A DNA stretch of 23,000 nt from Prevotella sp. UBA4339 (GTDB lineage Bacteria; Bacteroidota; Bacteroidia; Bacteroidales; Bacteroidaceae): assembly GCA_002393725.1 (NCBI GenBank), contig DGTJ01000068.1, forward strand, positions 28,294 to 51,293, read 5' to 3'. Numbering within the stretch: the stretch's first letter is position 1; every line of letters starts with the position of its first letter. The position numbers and the translations under genes were made by a program. Positions 1-6,579 of this stretch are shown here, piece by piece. The notes under the pieces are model-generated. The model searched no databases, was not told the DNA's origin, and worked only from the letters and a program-made list of their open reading frames with translations.

Positions 1-18
1 GTAAGATTTCATTAATTA

Positions 19-53
19 ATGCATAATGCAGAATGGACAATGAAGAATTAACA
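19..53 (+). repeat. Heptamer array upstream of susD
   Basis: Five consecutive seven-base units starting with AT (ATGCATA, ATGCAGA, ATGGACA, ATGAAGA, ATTAACA) fill most of the gap before the first gene. The period is exactly 7. Similar arrays of the same family occur inside the three signal-peptide regions of this PUL and before the second susD. The role is unknown. Confidence 0.7.
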
Positions 54-69
54 TCAACAAAACAACGAT

Positions 70-1911
70 ATGAAACATATTTTTAAACTATATAATATCA
101 GGCGCAGCCTATTATGCATCATGCTTTGTGCATTGTGCATTGGATTCGCTTCTTGCACAGATTTGGACGAGAAGGTATACGACCGCATCGATGCTGGTGT
201 ATATTATCAGAATGAGGCCAGTGTGAAGGGAGCTGTGGCTGCCATCTACGGACAGACATCGCAGACGCTGGCGGGAGAGAATTTCTTCCACCTTTCAGAA
301 TATCCTGCCGACCAGATCACCTGGCGTGTTTGGAATGCAGGCCTCTGGGGATGGGACGAGGCTATGAAGACCGTGCTCTCATGGCATAACTGGACCTCAG
401 AGTCTACCATCATCAATAATGCCTGGAACGGTGCGTGGACTGCCATCGGACTGGCCAACCTGCTGCTCAGCGACCTCGAGGGGCTGTCGGCATCGGCACT
501 TGGAATGACTGATGCCCAACTGGCTCAGTATGTGGCTGAGGTACGTACCATCCGCGCATGGAACTACTACTGCATCTTTGAACTCTGGGGCGGTGCGCTG
601 CCACTGAACACCTCCGCAAGCAGTGAGGTGCCCGGTACGGCCGATCCCGACTGGAACACATCTTGCAAGAAGATATATGACTTCATCGCAACAGAACTCG
701 ACGAGACCGTCGGTGCATTGGCAAAGGACGATGCCAACCACTCAATGGTGAACCGTGCCAATCAGGCAATGAACCGTATGCTCAGAGCCCGTCTGGCTCT
801 CAATGCAGAGGTATTCATCGGAGAGAGCCACTTCGACGAGTGCGAGAACATCTCCAAGGAGATCATCAACGGCACATACGGCACGTACGCTATCGACGAG
901 AACTACCGTAACCTCTACTCTATGGACAATGTGAAGAGTCCTGAGGTGATCTTTGCCCTTGCTGCCGAGGACGGACAGGGAGCAGCCAATGCCATCTCTA
1001 ACGTTCGCACGATGGTGGGTATGTGGTATGGCTATGCCGACTACTTCGGACAGAGCTACGACGGTATCGGAGCCTGGAACTGTGTATGTTTGGTGCCATC
1101 ATACGACAACTCCGGCACAGTACAGCCCACTGGCGGTTCCATCGGTGCCAAGTGCTTCCTCGACTATGGTGACAAGCTGGGTGCTCCATACGAGCGTTTC
1201 GACGACCGCGACATCCGCAAGCAGAATTACACATACGATCCAGTCACTAAGACCCACGGGCCAGGAATGTTCCTTAAGGGCATAATGCGTGCCAACTTCG
1301 GAACGGGCGACGTGCTGAAGGCAGATGCCGACCGCGACGGTCAGGACCTGGTATACGTAGACCAGCTCGGCACATTCCTCAATCAGGGGCGTCAGCTTGA
1401 GACGGTGATGAGTCCTCGCTGGGGAGAGACCAACTCCGGTGTGCGTCTGGTAAAGTATCCTCTCTATCCTAACGATGAGAACGGCGGCTTCAAGAGCATC
1501 GATGATGTTCAGTTCCGCTTGGCTGAGGCTTACTACAATGTAGCCGAGTGCGAGATGCGCAAGGGCAACAGCAGTGAGGCAAAGCAGTATGTGGATGCTG
1601 TTCGCCAGCGTTACTACAAGACTTCCGACCGCAGTGCTGCACTGAACGTTCCCGGTCCCGGCTTTACACAGTTCGACATGGACTGGATGCTCTCTGAGTG
1701 GGGTAAGGAATATCTGGGCGAGGGCAACCGCCGCCGCACCGACCTGCGACGTTTCGACAAGTTCACACAGGGCCAGTGGTGGTTCTGGGGACGTGCCACC
1801 GAAGACGGCATCAGCCTGCCTGCAAAGCGCGACCGCAAGTACGAGTGGTATCCTCTGCCACAGACGGCTATCTCTGTTAATCCCGGACTGATACAGAATC
1901 CGAATTATTAA
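70..1911 (+). CDS. SusD/RagB-family outer-membrane starch-binding lipoprotein
   Basis: This 613-residue protein is a SusD-type surface glycan-binding lipoprotein that would cap a TonB-dependent SusC transporter. The N-terminus has a hydrophobic signal ending in a lipobox-like FASC with Cys29. The body shows the helical TPR-like pattern of SusD, with Trp-rich loops around residues 85-120, and ends in the family-typical WYPLPQTAISVNPGLIQNPNY tail (last 20 or so residues). The length is normal for the family. The partner susC is not in the window but should end just left of base 1. The SusE-like gene follows after 32 bases and then a GH13 amylase, so the ligand is probably starch or another alpha-glucan; that is inferred from neighbours. 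Part of the signal peptide (bases 115-142) is encoded by heptamer repeats. Confidence 0.93.
   Translation: MKHIFKLYNIRRSLLCIMLCALCIGFASCTDLDEKVYDRIDAGVYYQNEASVKGAVAAIYGQTSQTLAGENFFHLSEYPADQITWRVWNAGLWGWDEAMKTVLSWHNWTSESTIINNAWNGAWTAIGLANLLLSDLEGLSASALGMTDAQLAQYVAEVRTIRAWNYYCIFELWGGALPLNTSASSEVPGTADPDWNTSCKKIYDFIATELDETVGALAKDDANHSMVNRANQAMNRMLRARLALNAEVFIGESHFDECENISKEIINGTYGTYAIDENYRNLYSMDNVKSPEVIFALAAEDGQGAANAISNVRTMVGMWYGYADYFGQSYDGIGAWNCVCLVPSYDNSGTVQPTGGSIGAKCFLDYGDKLGAPYERFDDRDIRKQNYTYDPVTKTHGPGMFLKGIMRANFGTGDVLKADADRDGQDLVYVDQLGTFLNQGRQLETVMSPRWGETNSGVRLVKYPLYPNDENGGFKSIDDVQFRLAEAYYNVAECEMRKGNSSEAKQYVDAVRQRYYKTSDRSAALNVPGPGFTQFDMDWMLSEWGKEYLGEGNRRRTDLRRFDKFTQGQWWFWGRATEDGISLPAKRDRKYEWYPLPQTAISVNPGLIQNPNY
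115..142 (+). repeat. Heptamer array inside susD signal-peptide code
   Basis: Four seven-base units (TGCATCA, TGCTTTG, TGCATTG, TGCATTG) lie within the susD reading frame and encode the Cys/Leu/Ile/Met-rich hydrophobic core around residues 16-25. The same unit recurs at 2018-2066 and 3710-3744. Confidence 0.75.
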
Positions 1912-1943
1912 AGTTGGAATAAGTAAATAGACATTTAGTTATT

Positions 1944-3686
1944 ATGATTAGTAAGATATTGAAATCGTGGCAATCGGCTTGCCGCTTGCTACCAAAGGGA
2001 CGCAAGAATGAGAAATGTTCATTATGCATTATCCATTATGCATTGTGCATTATGACTTGTGCATTCTTAACCGGTTGTTCGAGCAAGGAAGATATCGTGT
2101 TCGACCATGAGCGCCAACAGTTTGAGACACGTACAGACCGGATACTGCTTGAGTTCATCGCACCTTTCGGCACTACTGCCGATGAGGAAATTTATATCAC
2201 CGGAGCCTTCAATGGTGAAGACGAGGCCGTTGGCGATCCGCAGTACCTGCTGACAAAGGCTCCAAACAGCAATGTGAAGTGGGGCATCTATCTCGACCCA
2301 AGCACTTTCGTCGGAGGCAAGACACTGGCCGATGGCTTCCGGTTCTACTCAAAGAATCAGGGCAAGGAGTTTACTACCGCAGGCTCTGAGGCCCTGCATA
2401 CCGACAATCCCGCCGTGGGCAGCTTTACTAACATCTGGGGACAGCGCTGGGAGAGCTACTACTGGAGCGGCGGTGAAGCCCCGGAGCCGGAACACGACGG
2501 ATTTGCAGTGTATGTTGACGACCAGACAGGCTGGGATGTGCTGACACTTTATATGTGGGGCGACATCAACGACCTCAACGGCGGATGGCCCGGCATGAGC
2601 GTTACTGGCACATGGAACCACGATGGCATAACATGGAAATACTTCGATATGGGTGCGGCAAACACCGGGCTCGTTGAGAACCTGATATTCAACAATGGCG
2701 GAGGCGGTGCACAGCTGGCTGACTTCAACCTCACCATCGACCGCAACGTCTACCTGCGCATCACGGCTGACGGTGTAGAGGAGATCGGGCTGGAGCCGAC
2801 TGTCAAGCACGACGGTTTCGCAGTGTTCGTTTACGATGAGACAGGCTGGGATGCACTCACCCTCTATATGTGGGGCGACACCAACGACCTCAACGGCGGA
2901 TGGCCTGGCATGGAGGTAACAGGAGAGCAGACCGTCAATGGCATCACATATAAGTACTTCGATATGGGAGAGGCCAACACTGGCATGGCAGAGAACCTGA
3001 TATTCAATAATGCCGGAGGCGGTTCTCAGCTGGCTGACTTCGCATATACCATCGACCACGATGTGTATCTGCGTATCACAACGGCGGGAGTCACAGAGAT
3101 TGACCCTGCCACCTTCCAGCCCGGAGGAGTGACACCAGAACCGGAGCCGGAGCCACAGCCGCAGCCTACTGACGAAAAGGTAGTGATTGCTGTCAAAAAC
3201 TCTGTGGGCTATGCCGATCCGCATCTCTATGTATGGGGTGACAGCGAGGCATGCGGCGGATGGCCGGGAGCTACGCCTGTAAAGAAAACAGACAACGGAT
3301 GGCTGCTCTTTGAACTGCCTGCCAACGGCACGTTCCATCTGATTCTCAACGAGAACGGCAGTCCGCAGATCGACGGTCCTGAGGTATCCACCACAGGCAG
3401 CCACTTCTACGATGTGAATACTGAGTGGACAGAGTCTGCCAACACCGTCACCATCAAGAACGAGGCCGGCTACAACGATCCTCGTCTCTACGCCTGGGGC
3501 GACGGTGAAATCTACGGTGGCTGGCGCGGCATCAAGCCTACCAGCAATGAAGATGGCACGCTCGTATTCCCACTGCCTAACGATGGCGGAACCTATAACC
3601 TCATCCTCAATGGTGAAGGCGACGGGGTGCAGCAGGATATCGCTACCGTCATCGCCAACCAGAGCTATTCTTTCACAGCAAAGTGA
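1944..3686 (+). CDS. SusE/SusF-position starch-binding lipoprotein with four CBM26-like modules
   Basis: This 580-residue lipoprotein has a lipobox LTGC with Cys45 and probably sits on the cell surface, holding alpha-glucan for the SusCD importer. After an N-terminal SusE-like domain (about 55-175) come two near-identical modules (about 184-288 and 289-393) with the pattern TGWD, LYMWGD and GGWPGM. A Pro/Glu/Gln linker follows (about 395-411), then two shorter modules (about 412-487 and 498-580) with LYVWGD or LYAWGD and GGWPG or GGWRG. These aromatic patterns resemble starch-binding family 26. The fourth module has Arg in place of Pro in GGWPG. The N-terminus is unusually long (44 residues before Cys45) because it is encoded by a 48-bp dispersed repeat and seven heptamers. 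The amylase gene follows after 7 bases, so the two are probably co-transcribed. Family assignment is by pattern only. Confidence 0.85.
   Translation: MISKILKSWQSACRLLPKGRKNEKCSLCIIHYALCIMTCAFLTGCSSKEDIVFDHERQQFETRTDRILLEFIAPFGTTADEEIYITGAFNGEDEAVGDPQYLLTKAPNSNVKWGIYLDPSTFVGGKTLADGFRFYSKNQGKEFTTAGSEALHTDNPAVGSFTNIWGQRWESYYWSGGEAPEPEHDGFAVYVDDQTGWDVLTLYMWGDINDLNGGWPGMSVTGTWNHDGITWKYFDMGAANTGLVENLIFNNGGGGAQLADFNLTIDRNVYLRITADGVEEIGLEPTVKHDGFAVFVYDETGWDALTLYMWGDTNDLNGGWPGMEVTGEQTVNGITYKYFDMGEANTGMAENLIFNNAGGGSQLADFAYTIDHDVYLRITTAGVTEIDPATFQPGGVTPEPEPEPQPQPTDEKVVIAVKNSVGYADPHLYVWGDSEACGGWPGATPVKKTDNGWLLFELPANGTFHLILNENGSPQIDGPEVSTTGSHFYDVNTEWTESANTVTIKNEAGYNDPRLYAWGDGEIYGGWRGIKPTSNEDGTLVFPLPNDGGTYNLILNGEGDGVQQDIATVIANQSYSFTAK
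1967..2014 (+). repeat. 48-bp dispersed repeat, copy 1 (in SusE-like N-terminus)
   Basis: This 48-base stretch matches 15954-16001 at 44 of 48 positions, on the same DNA strand. Here it is read in the sense direction and encodes the QSACRLLPKGRKNE part of the signal-peptide n-region. In the other copy the opposite strand is coding. Confidence 0.9.
2018..2066 (+). repeat. Seven-unit heptamer array in SusE-like signal peptide
   Basis: Seven perfect-period units (TTCATTA, TGCATTA, TCCATTA, TGCATTG, TGCATTA, TGACTTG, TGCATTC) encode the hydrophobic core just before the lipobox. It is the longest array of this family in the window. Confidence 0.85.
2493..3110 (+). repeat. Internal 315-bp tandem duplication of a CBM module
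   Basis: Two copies begin at 2493 and 2808 with CACGACGG and stay in register, giving a 105-residue period in the protein. Long identical runs at DNA level, such as the stretch encoding LYMWGD and GGWPGM, suggest a recent duplication. Confidence 0.85.
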
Positions 3687-3693
3687 TTAGTAT

Positions 3694-5604
3694 ATGTCAA
3701 AATGGATTTTATATTGTGCATTGTGCATTATGCATTGTACATTCAGCGAAGCGTCGGCCGCTGACTATGTAGATGCCATCAACACTTCCACGACAAAGAA
3801 TGAAGCAGGGCATCAGGTGATTTATCAGATGAACGTAGGCTCGTTCACGGCGGAGGGTACGTTTGCTGCTGCAGGGCAGAGACTCAGCGAGCTGAAGACG
3901 CTCGGTGTGGATATCGTGTGGCTGATGCCAGTCTATCCACGAGGTGGAGGCATCAACAGTCCTTACGCTGCCACCAATTTCATGAAGACCAATCCGCAGT
4001 ACGGCAGCATTGCCGACCTGAAGGCCTTTGTCGCCCAGGCCCATGACCTGCAGATGGAGGTGTGGCTCGACTGGGTGCCCAACCATACTGCGACGGATGC
4101 AGACTGGGTGACCACGCATCCCGACTACTACGCCATGAGCGGCGGACAGATGGTGCATCCCAACAACTACGGCGACGTGTGGCAGCTGAACTACTATAAT
4201 CCGGAGTTGGTAGCAGCCATGAACGATGCCCTGAAGTTCTGGATCGACGAGACGGATATCGACGGTTACCGCTGTGACTATATCTCCAGTCCGCAGATAC
4301 CTGCCAGCTACTGGACCGATGCCATCAGGATGATAAAACAGTACAAGAGCGGCAAGCAGATCACCTTCCTCGGTGAGGGTGACATCGCCCAGGACGTGAC
4401 AAGACTGAAGAGTGTAGGGTTCGACTACGACTATGCCTGGGCATTCCAGAGCAGTCTCGCCAACTACGGCAGCGCAGGGGTATATGCAGCATCGCTTAAG
4501 GCGAGTGCCGACAAGATGCTCAATGCGGCGGCAGGAGCGACCTTCTCACGAATGCTCTACGTTACCAACCATGACCAGAACTGGAACGAGAGCCGTAAGA
4601 CGCTGACGGAGAAATACGGCACCAACCGCTATCCTCTCACCGTGCTGGCATATACGCTATACGGCATGCCGCTTATCTACAACGGACAGGAGGTGGGTGG
4701 CAATCAGGCACTCAACTATTTTGAGGATACCAAGATCGACTGGAGTGCCCGTGACAGTAAGATGCGCAACACTATCCGCACACTGACGGCTCTCAAGCAC
4801 GCAGTGCCTGCCCTGGGCGACAAGAACGGTGTCAACTGGGTCACCATCAGTCCTGCCAACACCAATGTATTGGCATACACCCGGAAGTCGGGCGACAGCG
4901 AGATACTGGTGATCCTTAATATGGCAACGTCAGCCACGACAGCCACCCTCACTGGCCTGACTGCCGGCAGCTGGAGTCTATGGCTCGACAGTGAGAGCAT
5001 CTCGCGGGGCACAAGCCGCCGTCAGCAGTTCCTGTCAGCCACCCAGACCTTCGATCTCGACGCCAAGGGGTATCGGGTATATGTCAAGGGCACGTTCCCT
5101 GAAGAAGAACCGCCAGCCCCTGAAGTGTACACACCGACCATCGGCAGCAGCAGCGAGATGGCCCTGTTCTTCGAGACAGCTGCCGAGGCCAACTATCAGG
5201 TGTGGGCCTGGGGCGGCGGACCTACGGAGCAGCAGCATCTGGGCATCACGGGGGGATGGGGCGAGCGGCCATCCATGACTCTGATGGGACAGGCTGCCAA
5301 CGGCCATCTCGTTTACAAGTTCATCTTCAGGGGCGACGTAGCACCCACCAACTTCATCATCACCAAGGATGGTGACAATCCTCGCCCTTATGATGGTGCA
5401 GAGTACGTGGTCAACGGCTATTACGTGGAAGGCAAGGCAGCGCCCACACAAGTCATCACCGCCACGGGCATCACGTCGTTCATGACTACAGTCTCTTTCG
5501 ATGGGAGTATATATAACCTTAGCGGACGTAAAGTTCAGACTCCCGTTCCTGGTATTTATATCAGGAACGGGAGAAAATTTTTGCAAAAATATCAAAAGTT
5601 ATAA
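3694..5604 (+). CDS. Secreted GH13 alpha-amylase with C-terminal starch-binding region
   Basis: This 636-residue protein is a GH13 alpha-amylase-type enzyme that would cut alpha-1,4-glucan. The conserved regions are visible: DWVPNHT (126-132), GYRCD with nucleophile Asp195, FLGEGD with acid/base Glu228, and TNHD with transition-state Asp294. Residues about 480-590 form a beta-rich module with VWAW and GGWGERP, similar to starch-binding modules. The tail (about 604-632, SIYNLSGRKV and GIYIRNGRK) resembles C-terminal sorting-type domains of Bacteroidetes secreted proteins. The signal peptide, partly made of heptamer repeats, appears to end at ASA (20-22) without a lipobox, so it is probably periplasmic or exported rather than a lipoprotein. 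It starts 7 bases after the SusE-like gene and ends the + strand operon. Confidence 0.92.
   Translation: MSKWILYCALCIMHCTFSEASAADYVDAINTSTTKNEAGHQVIYQMNVGSFTAEGTFAAAGQRLSELKTLGVDIVWLMPVYPRGGGINSPYAATNFMKTNPQYGSIADLKAFVAQAHDLQMEVWLDWVPNHTATDADWVTTHPDYYAMSGGQMVHPNNYGDVWQLNYYNPELVAAMNDALKFWIDETDIDGYRCDYISSPQIPASYWTDAIRMIKQYKSGKQITFLGEGDIAQDVTRLKSVGFDYDYAWAFQSSLANYGSAGVYAASLKASADKMLNAAAGATFSRMLYVTNHDQNWNESRKTLTEKYGTNRYPLTVLAYTLYGMPLIYNGQEVGGNQALNYFEDTKIDWSARDSKMRNTIRTLTALKHAVPALGDKNGVNWVTISPANTNVLAYTRKSGDSEILVILNMATSATTATLTGLTAGSWSLWLDSESISRGTSRRQQFLSATQTFDLDAKGYRVYVKGTFPEEEPPAPEVYTPTIGSSSEMALFFETAAEANYQVWAWGGGPTEQQHLGITGGWGERPSMTLMGQAANGHLVYKFIFRGDVAPTNFIITKDGDNPRPYDGAEYVVNGYYVEGKAAPTQVITATGITSFMTTVSFDGSIYNLSGRKVQTPVPGIYIRNGRKFLQKYQKL
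3710..3744 (+). repeat. Heptamer array in amylase signal peptide
   Basis: Five seven-base units (TATATTG, TGCATTG, TGCATTA, TGCATTG, TACATTC) encode the hydrophobic core YCALCIMHCTF. Confidence 0.8.
5540..5573 (+). terminator. Perfect 12-bp hairpin inside the 3' end of the amylase gene
   Basis: CTCCCGTTCCTG (5540-5551) pairs perfectly with 5562-5573 around a 10-base AT-rich loop. Four A and then a run of five T (5578-5582) follow. It resembles an intrinsic terminator but lies before the stop codon at 5602-5604, within codons for the C-terminal tail. Real termination here would remove the stop codon, so its function is uncertain. Confidence 0.4.
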
Positions 5605-5637
5605 GAGAAAAATATTTCAACTTTCGCAAGCTCGCTT

Positions 5638-5670
5638 ACTCCTTGTCTCCTCGTACATGCGAAACTTGTA
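5638..5670 (+). repeat. 33-bp dispersed repeat, copy 1
   Basis: This sequence matches 22540-22572 at 32 of 33 bases in the same orientation. It contains CTCCTTGT, CTCCTCGT and AAACTTGT sub-units. Both copies lie just outside the 3' end of a gene. Confidence 0.88.
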
Positions 5671-5727
5671 TCCTGTAATTACCCATGCTGTGCGCTCCGA
5701 CGGTCTCTCTTATACATTACAAGTCTC

Positions 5728-5979
5728 CCTCTGAGCTCTCAGAGCCTCTTCTGCTGAGTGACAAAAGCCCCTCTGAGCTCTCAGAGCCTCTTCTGCTGAT
5801 TGACAAAAGGCCGTCTGAGCTCTCAGAGCCTCTACTGCTGATTGACAAAAGGCCGTCTGACCGCTCAGAGTCTCTTCTGCTTACTGACGAGAGCCCGTCT
5901 GACTGCTCAGACCTTCCGCTTGCACACTACGAGAGGGCTGCTGACTGCTCAGCAACCCTCTCGCTATCTCCCCTGATTA
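5728..5979. repeat. 42-bp tandem repeat, six units, each with a small hairpin
   Basis: Units start at 5728, 5770, 5812, 5854, 5896 and 5938, an exact 42-base period. The first three are nearly identical and the later ones diverge progressively. Each carries an inverted repeat such as CTCTGA-gctc-TCAGAG. In unit 5 the arms are GTCTGA and TCAGAC, and in unit 6 TGCTGA and TCAGCA, so both arms changed together. Because 42 is a multiple of 3, an open frame (5685-6008) reads through as a 14-residue repeat (PSELSEPLLLIDK type), but no ribosome-binding site or family supports a protein. Nothing else is recognisable in 5605-5727 apart from the 33-bp repeat. Confidence 0.9.
5930..5963. terminator. Large hairpin at the end of the 42-bp array
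   Basis: CGAGAGGG (5930-5937) pairs with CCCTCTCG (5956-5963), and TGCTGA (5939-5944) with TCAGCA (5949-5954) around loop CTGC, with a single C/A mismatch. The stem is 14 paired bases plus one mismatch. There is no clear T-tract, so terminator activity is only possible. Confidence 0.5.
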
Positions 5980-5995
5980 TCCGCGAGATCAAGGA

Positions 5996-6038
5996 GACAG
6001 GTGATTGATCTTTTTTTCAAAAGAATCAATCACCTGTC
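5996..6038. terminator. Long hairpin, candidate transcription terminator between convergent operons
   Basis: GACAGGTGATTGAT (5996-6009) pairs with 6025-6038. The stem continues after a one-base bulge with CTTTT (6010-6014) against AAAAG (6019-6023). It is the strongest stem in the gap and lies about 390 bases after the amylase stop codon. The T-run is in the loop side rather than after the stem, so it is not a classic intrinsic terminator. Confidence 0.5.
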
Positions 6039-6090
6039 CCTCTCTAATTTCGAACGCAATAGTAAGGGGTGTTTTTACAGCTTAGTTGAG

Positions 6091-6168
6091 ATGGACTCAA
6101 ACGAGTCACAGCTTGCTATCTCTAACATATTGAATGGCAAACAGATAGAGCAGGATTTACCATTCTGA
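6091..6168 (+). pseudogene. Short open frame ending in DLPF, possible gene remnant
   Basis: An ATG-initiated frame of 25 residues (starting MDSNESQLAI and ending QDLPF) has a natural-looking composition. The frame stays open upstream through the long hairpin to at least base 6001. It could be the 3' remnant of a deleted gene, or chance. I do not recognise it. Confidence 0.2.
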
Positions 6169-6182
6169 AAACGGGCCAAAAA

Positions 6183-6312
6183 TGTAACGAGTGCTATGAG
6201 TTTTACTAACTTCTCTAATAATACATATATTTATCTCTAACCAAATATTTTTCCTATATGAAAGGTTCATATTCTCGTTACACTCGTTACACAAATGTAT
6301 TATATACATTTG
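6183..6312. promoter_or_regulatory. Inverted and palindromic control-like region
   Basis: TGTAACGAGTG (6183-6193) is a perfect inverted copy of CACTCGTTACA (6281-6291), which itself is a direct doublet of CTCGTTACA (6274-6291). Next to it CAAATGTA (6292-6299) and TACATTTG (6305-6312) form a palindrome with a 5-base spacer, and each arm matches the TAnnTTTG -7 consensus on one strand. It looks like an abandoned operator or promoter, since no gene follows on either side. Confidence 0.45.
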
Positions 6313-6330
6313 AGGTTTCAGAGAGGAAAG

Positions 6331-6374
6331 TGCCACTTTTCGACCCGAATTATGGCACTATTCACCCCGAATCA
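6331..6374. repeat. 22-bp direct repeat doublet
   Basis: TGCCACTTTTCGACCCGAAT (from 6331) and TGGCACTATTCACCCCGAAT (from 6353) are adjacent copies with a 22-base period and about 17 of 22 matches. Such reiterated end motifs occur in IS21-type elements, so this could be an orphan IS end. No transposase is present. The rest of the gap to 6545 shows only a small hairpin (CCCTGTG-atc-CACAGGG, 6478-6494) and another inverted pair (TTGGATT at 6394-6400 with AATCCAA at 6413-6419). Confidence 0.45.
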
Positions 6375-6546
6375 GGCAATCTATATCCTACGTTTGGATT
6401 GATACGATGAATAATCCAATTCCCAGTAAACAAATGACACGCTTCCTGATCAGTATTTACCTCACACGGTATTGTCCCCCTGTGATCCACAGGGCGACGT
6501 AAGAGACATCAATGGCATGCTGTCGCTCAGCAACGAATAGACAAAT

Positions 6547-6579
6547 GAAGAAAGCGAGCCTTACTGCTCGCTTTTCTTC
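6547..6579 (-). terminator. Intrinsic terminator overlapping the stop codon of the GH2 operon
   Basis: GAAGAAAGCGAGC (6547-6559) pairs with GCTCGCTTTTCTTC (6566-6579) apart from one extra base, with a six-base loop. On the - strand the TAA stop of the last GH2 (6561-6563) lies in the loop, and a T-rich stretch follows the stem. It would end the - strand PUL transcript. Confidence 0.65.

Noticed and set aside
2349..3404. Long - strand open frame of 351 codons
   Set aside because: It lies antisense to the SusE-like gene, whose protein is clearly real. The frame has no recognisable motif and is a by-product of codon use.
5728..5979. CRISPR array
   Set aside because: The 42-bp units are contiguous with no unique spacers, and there are no cas genes nearby.
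5685..6008. 107-codon frame through the 42-bp repeat as a protein gene
   Set aside because: It has no credible ribosome-binding site or family, and the paired changes in the repeat arms point to structure. I kept it as a repeat only.
6389..6396. TACGTTTG as a + strand promoter
   Set aside because: It matches the -7 consensus, but there is no -33 box and no gene downstream on the + strand.
6457..6560. Short - strand frame containing SYVALWITGGQYR
   Set aside because: The frame has no ATG start in a good position and no family; it also overlaps the terminator hairpin of the GH2 gene.
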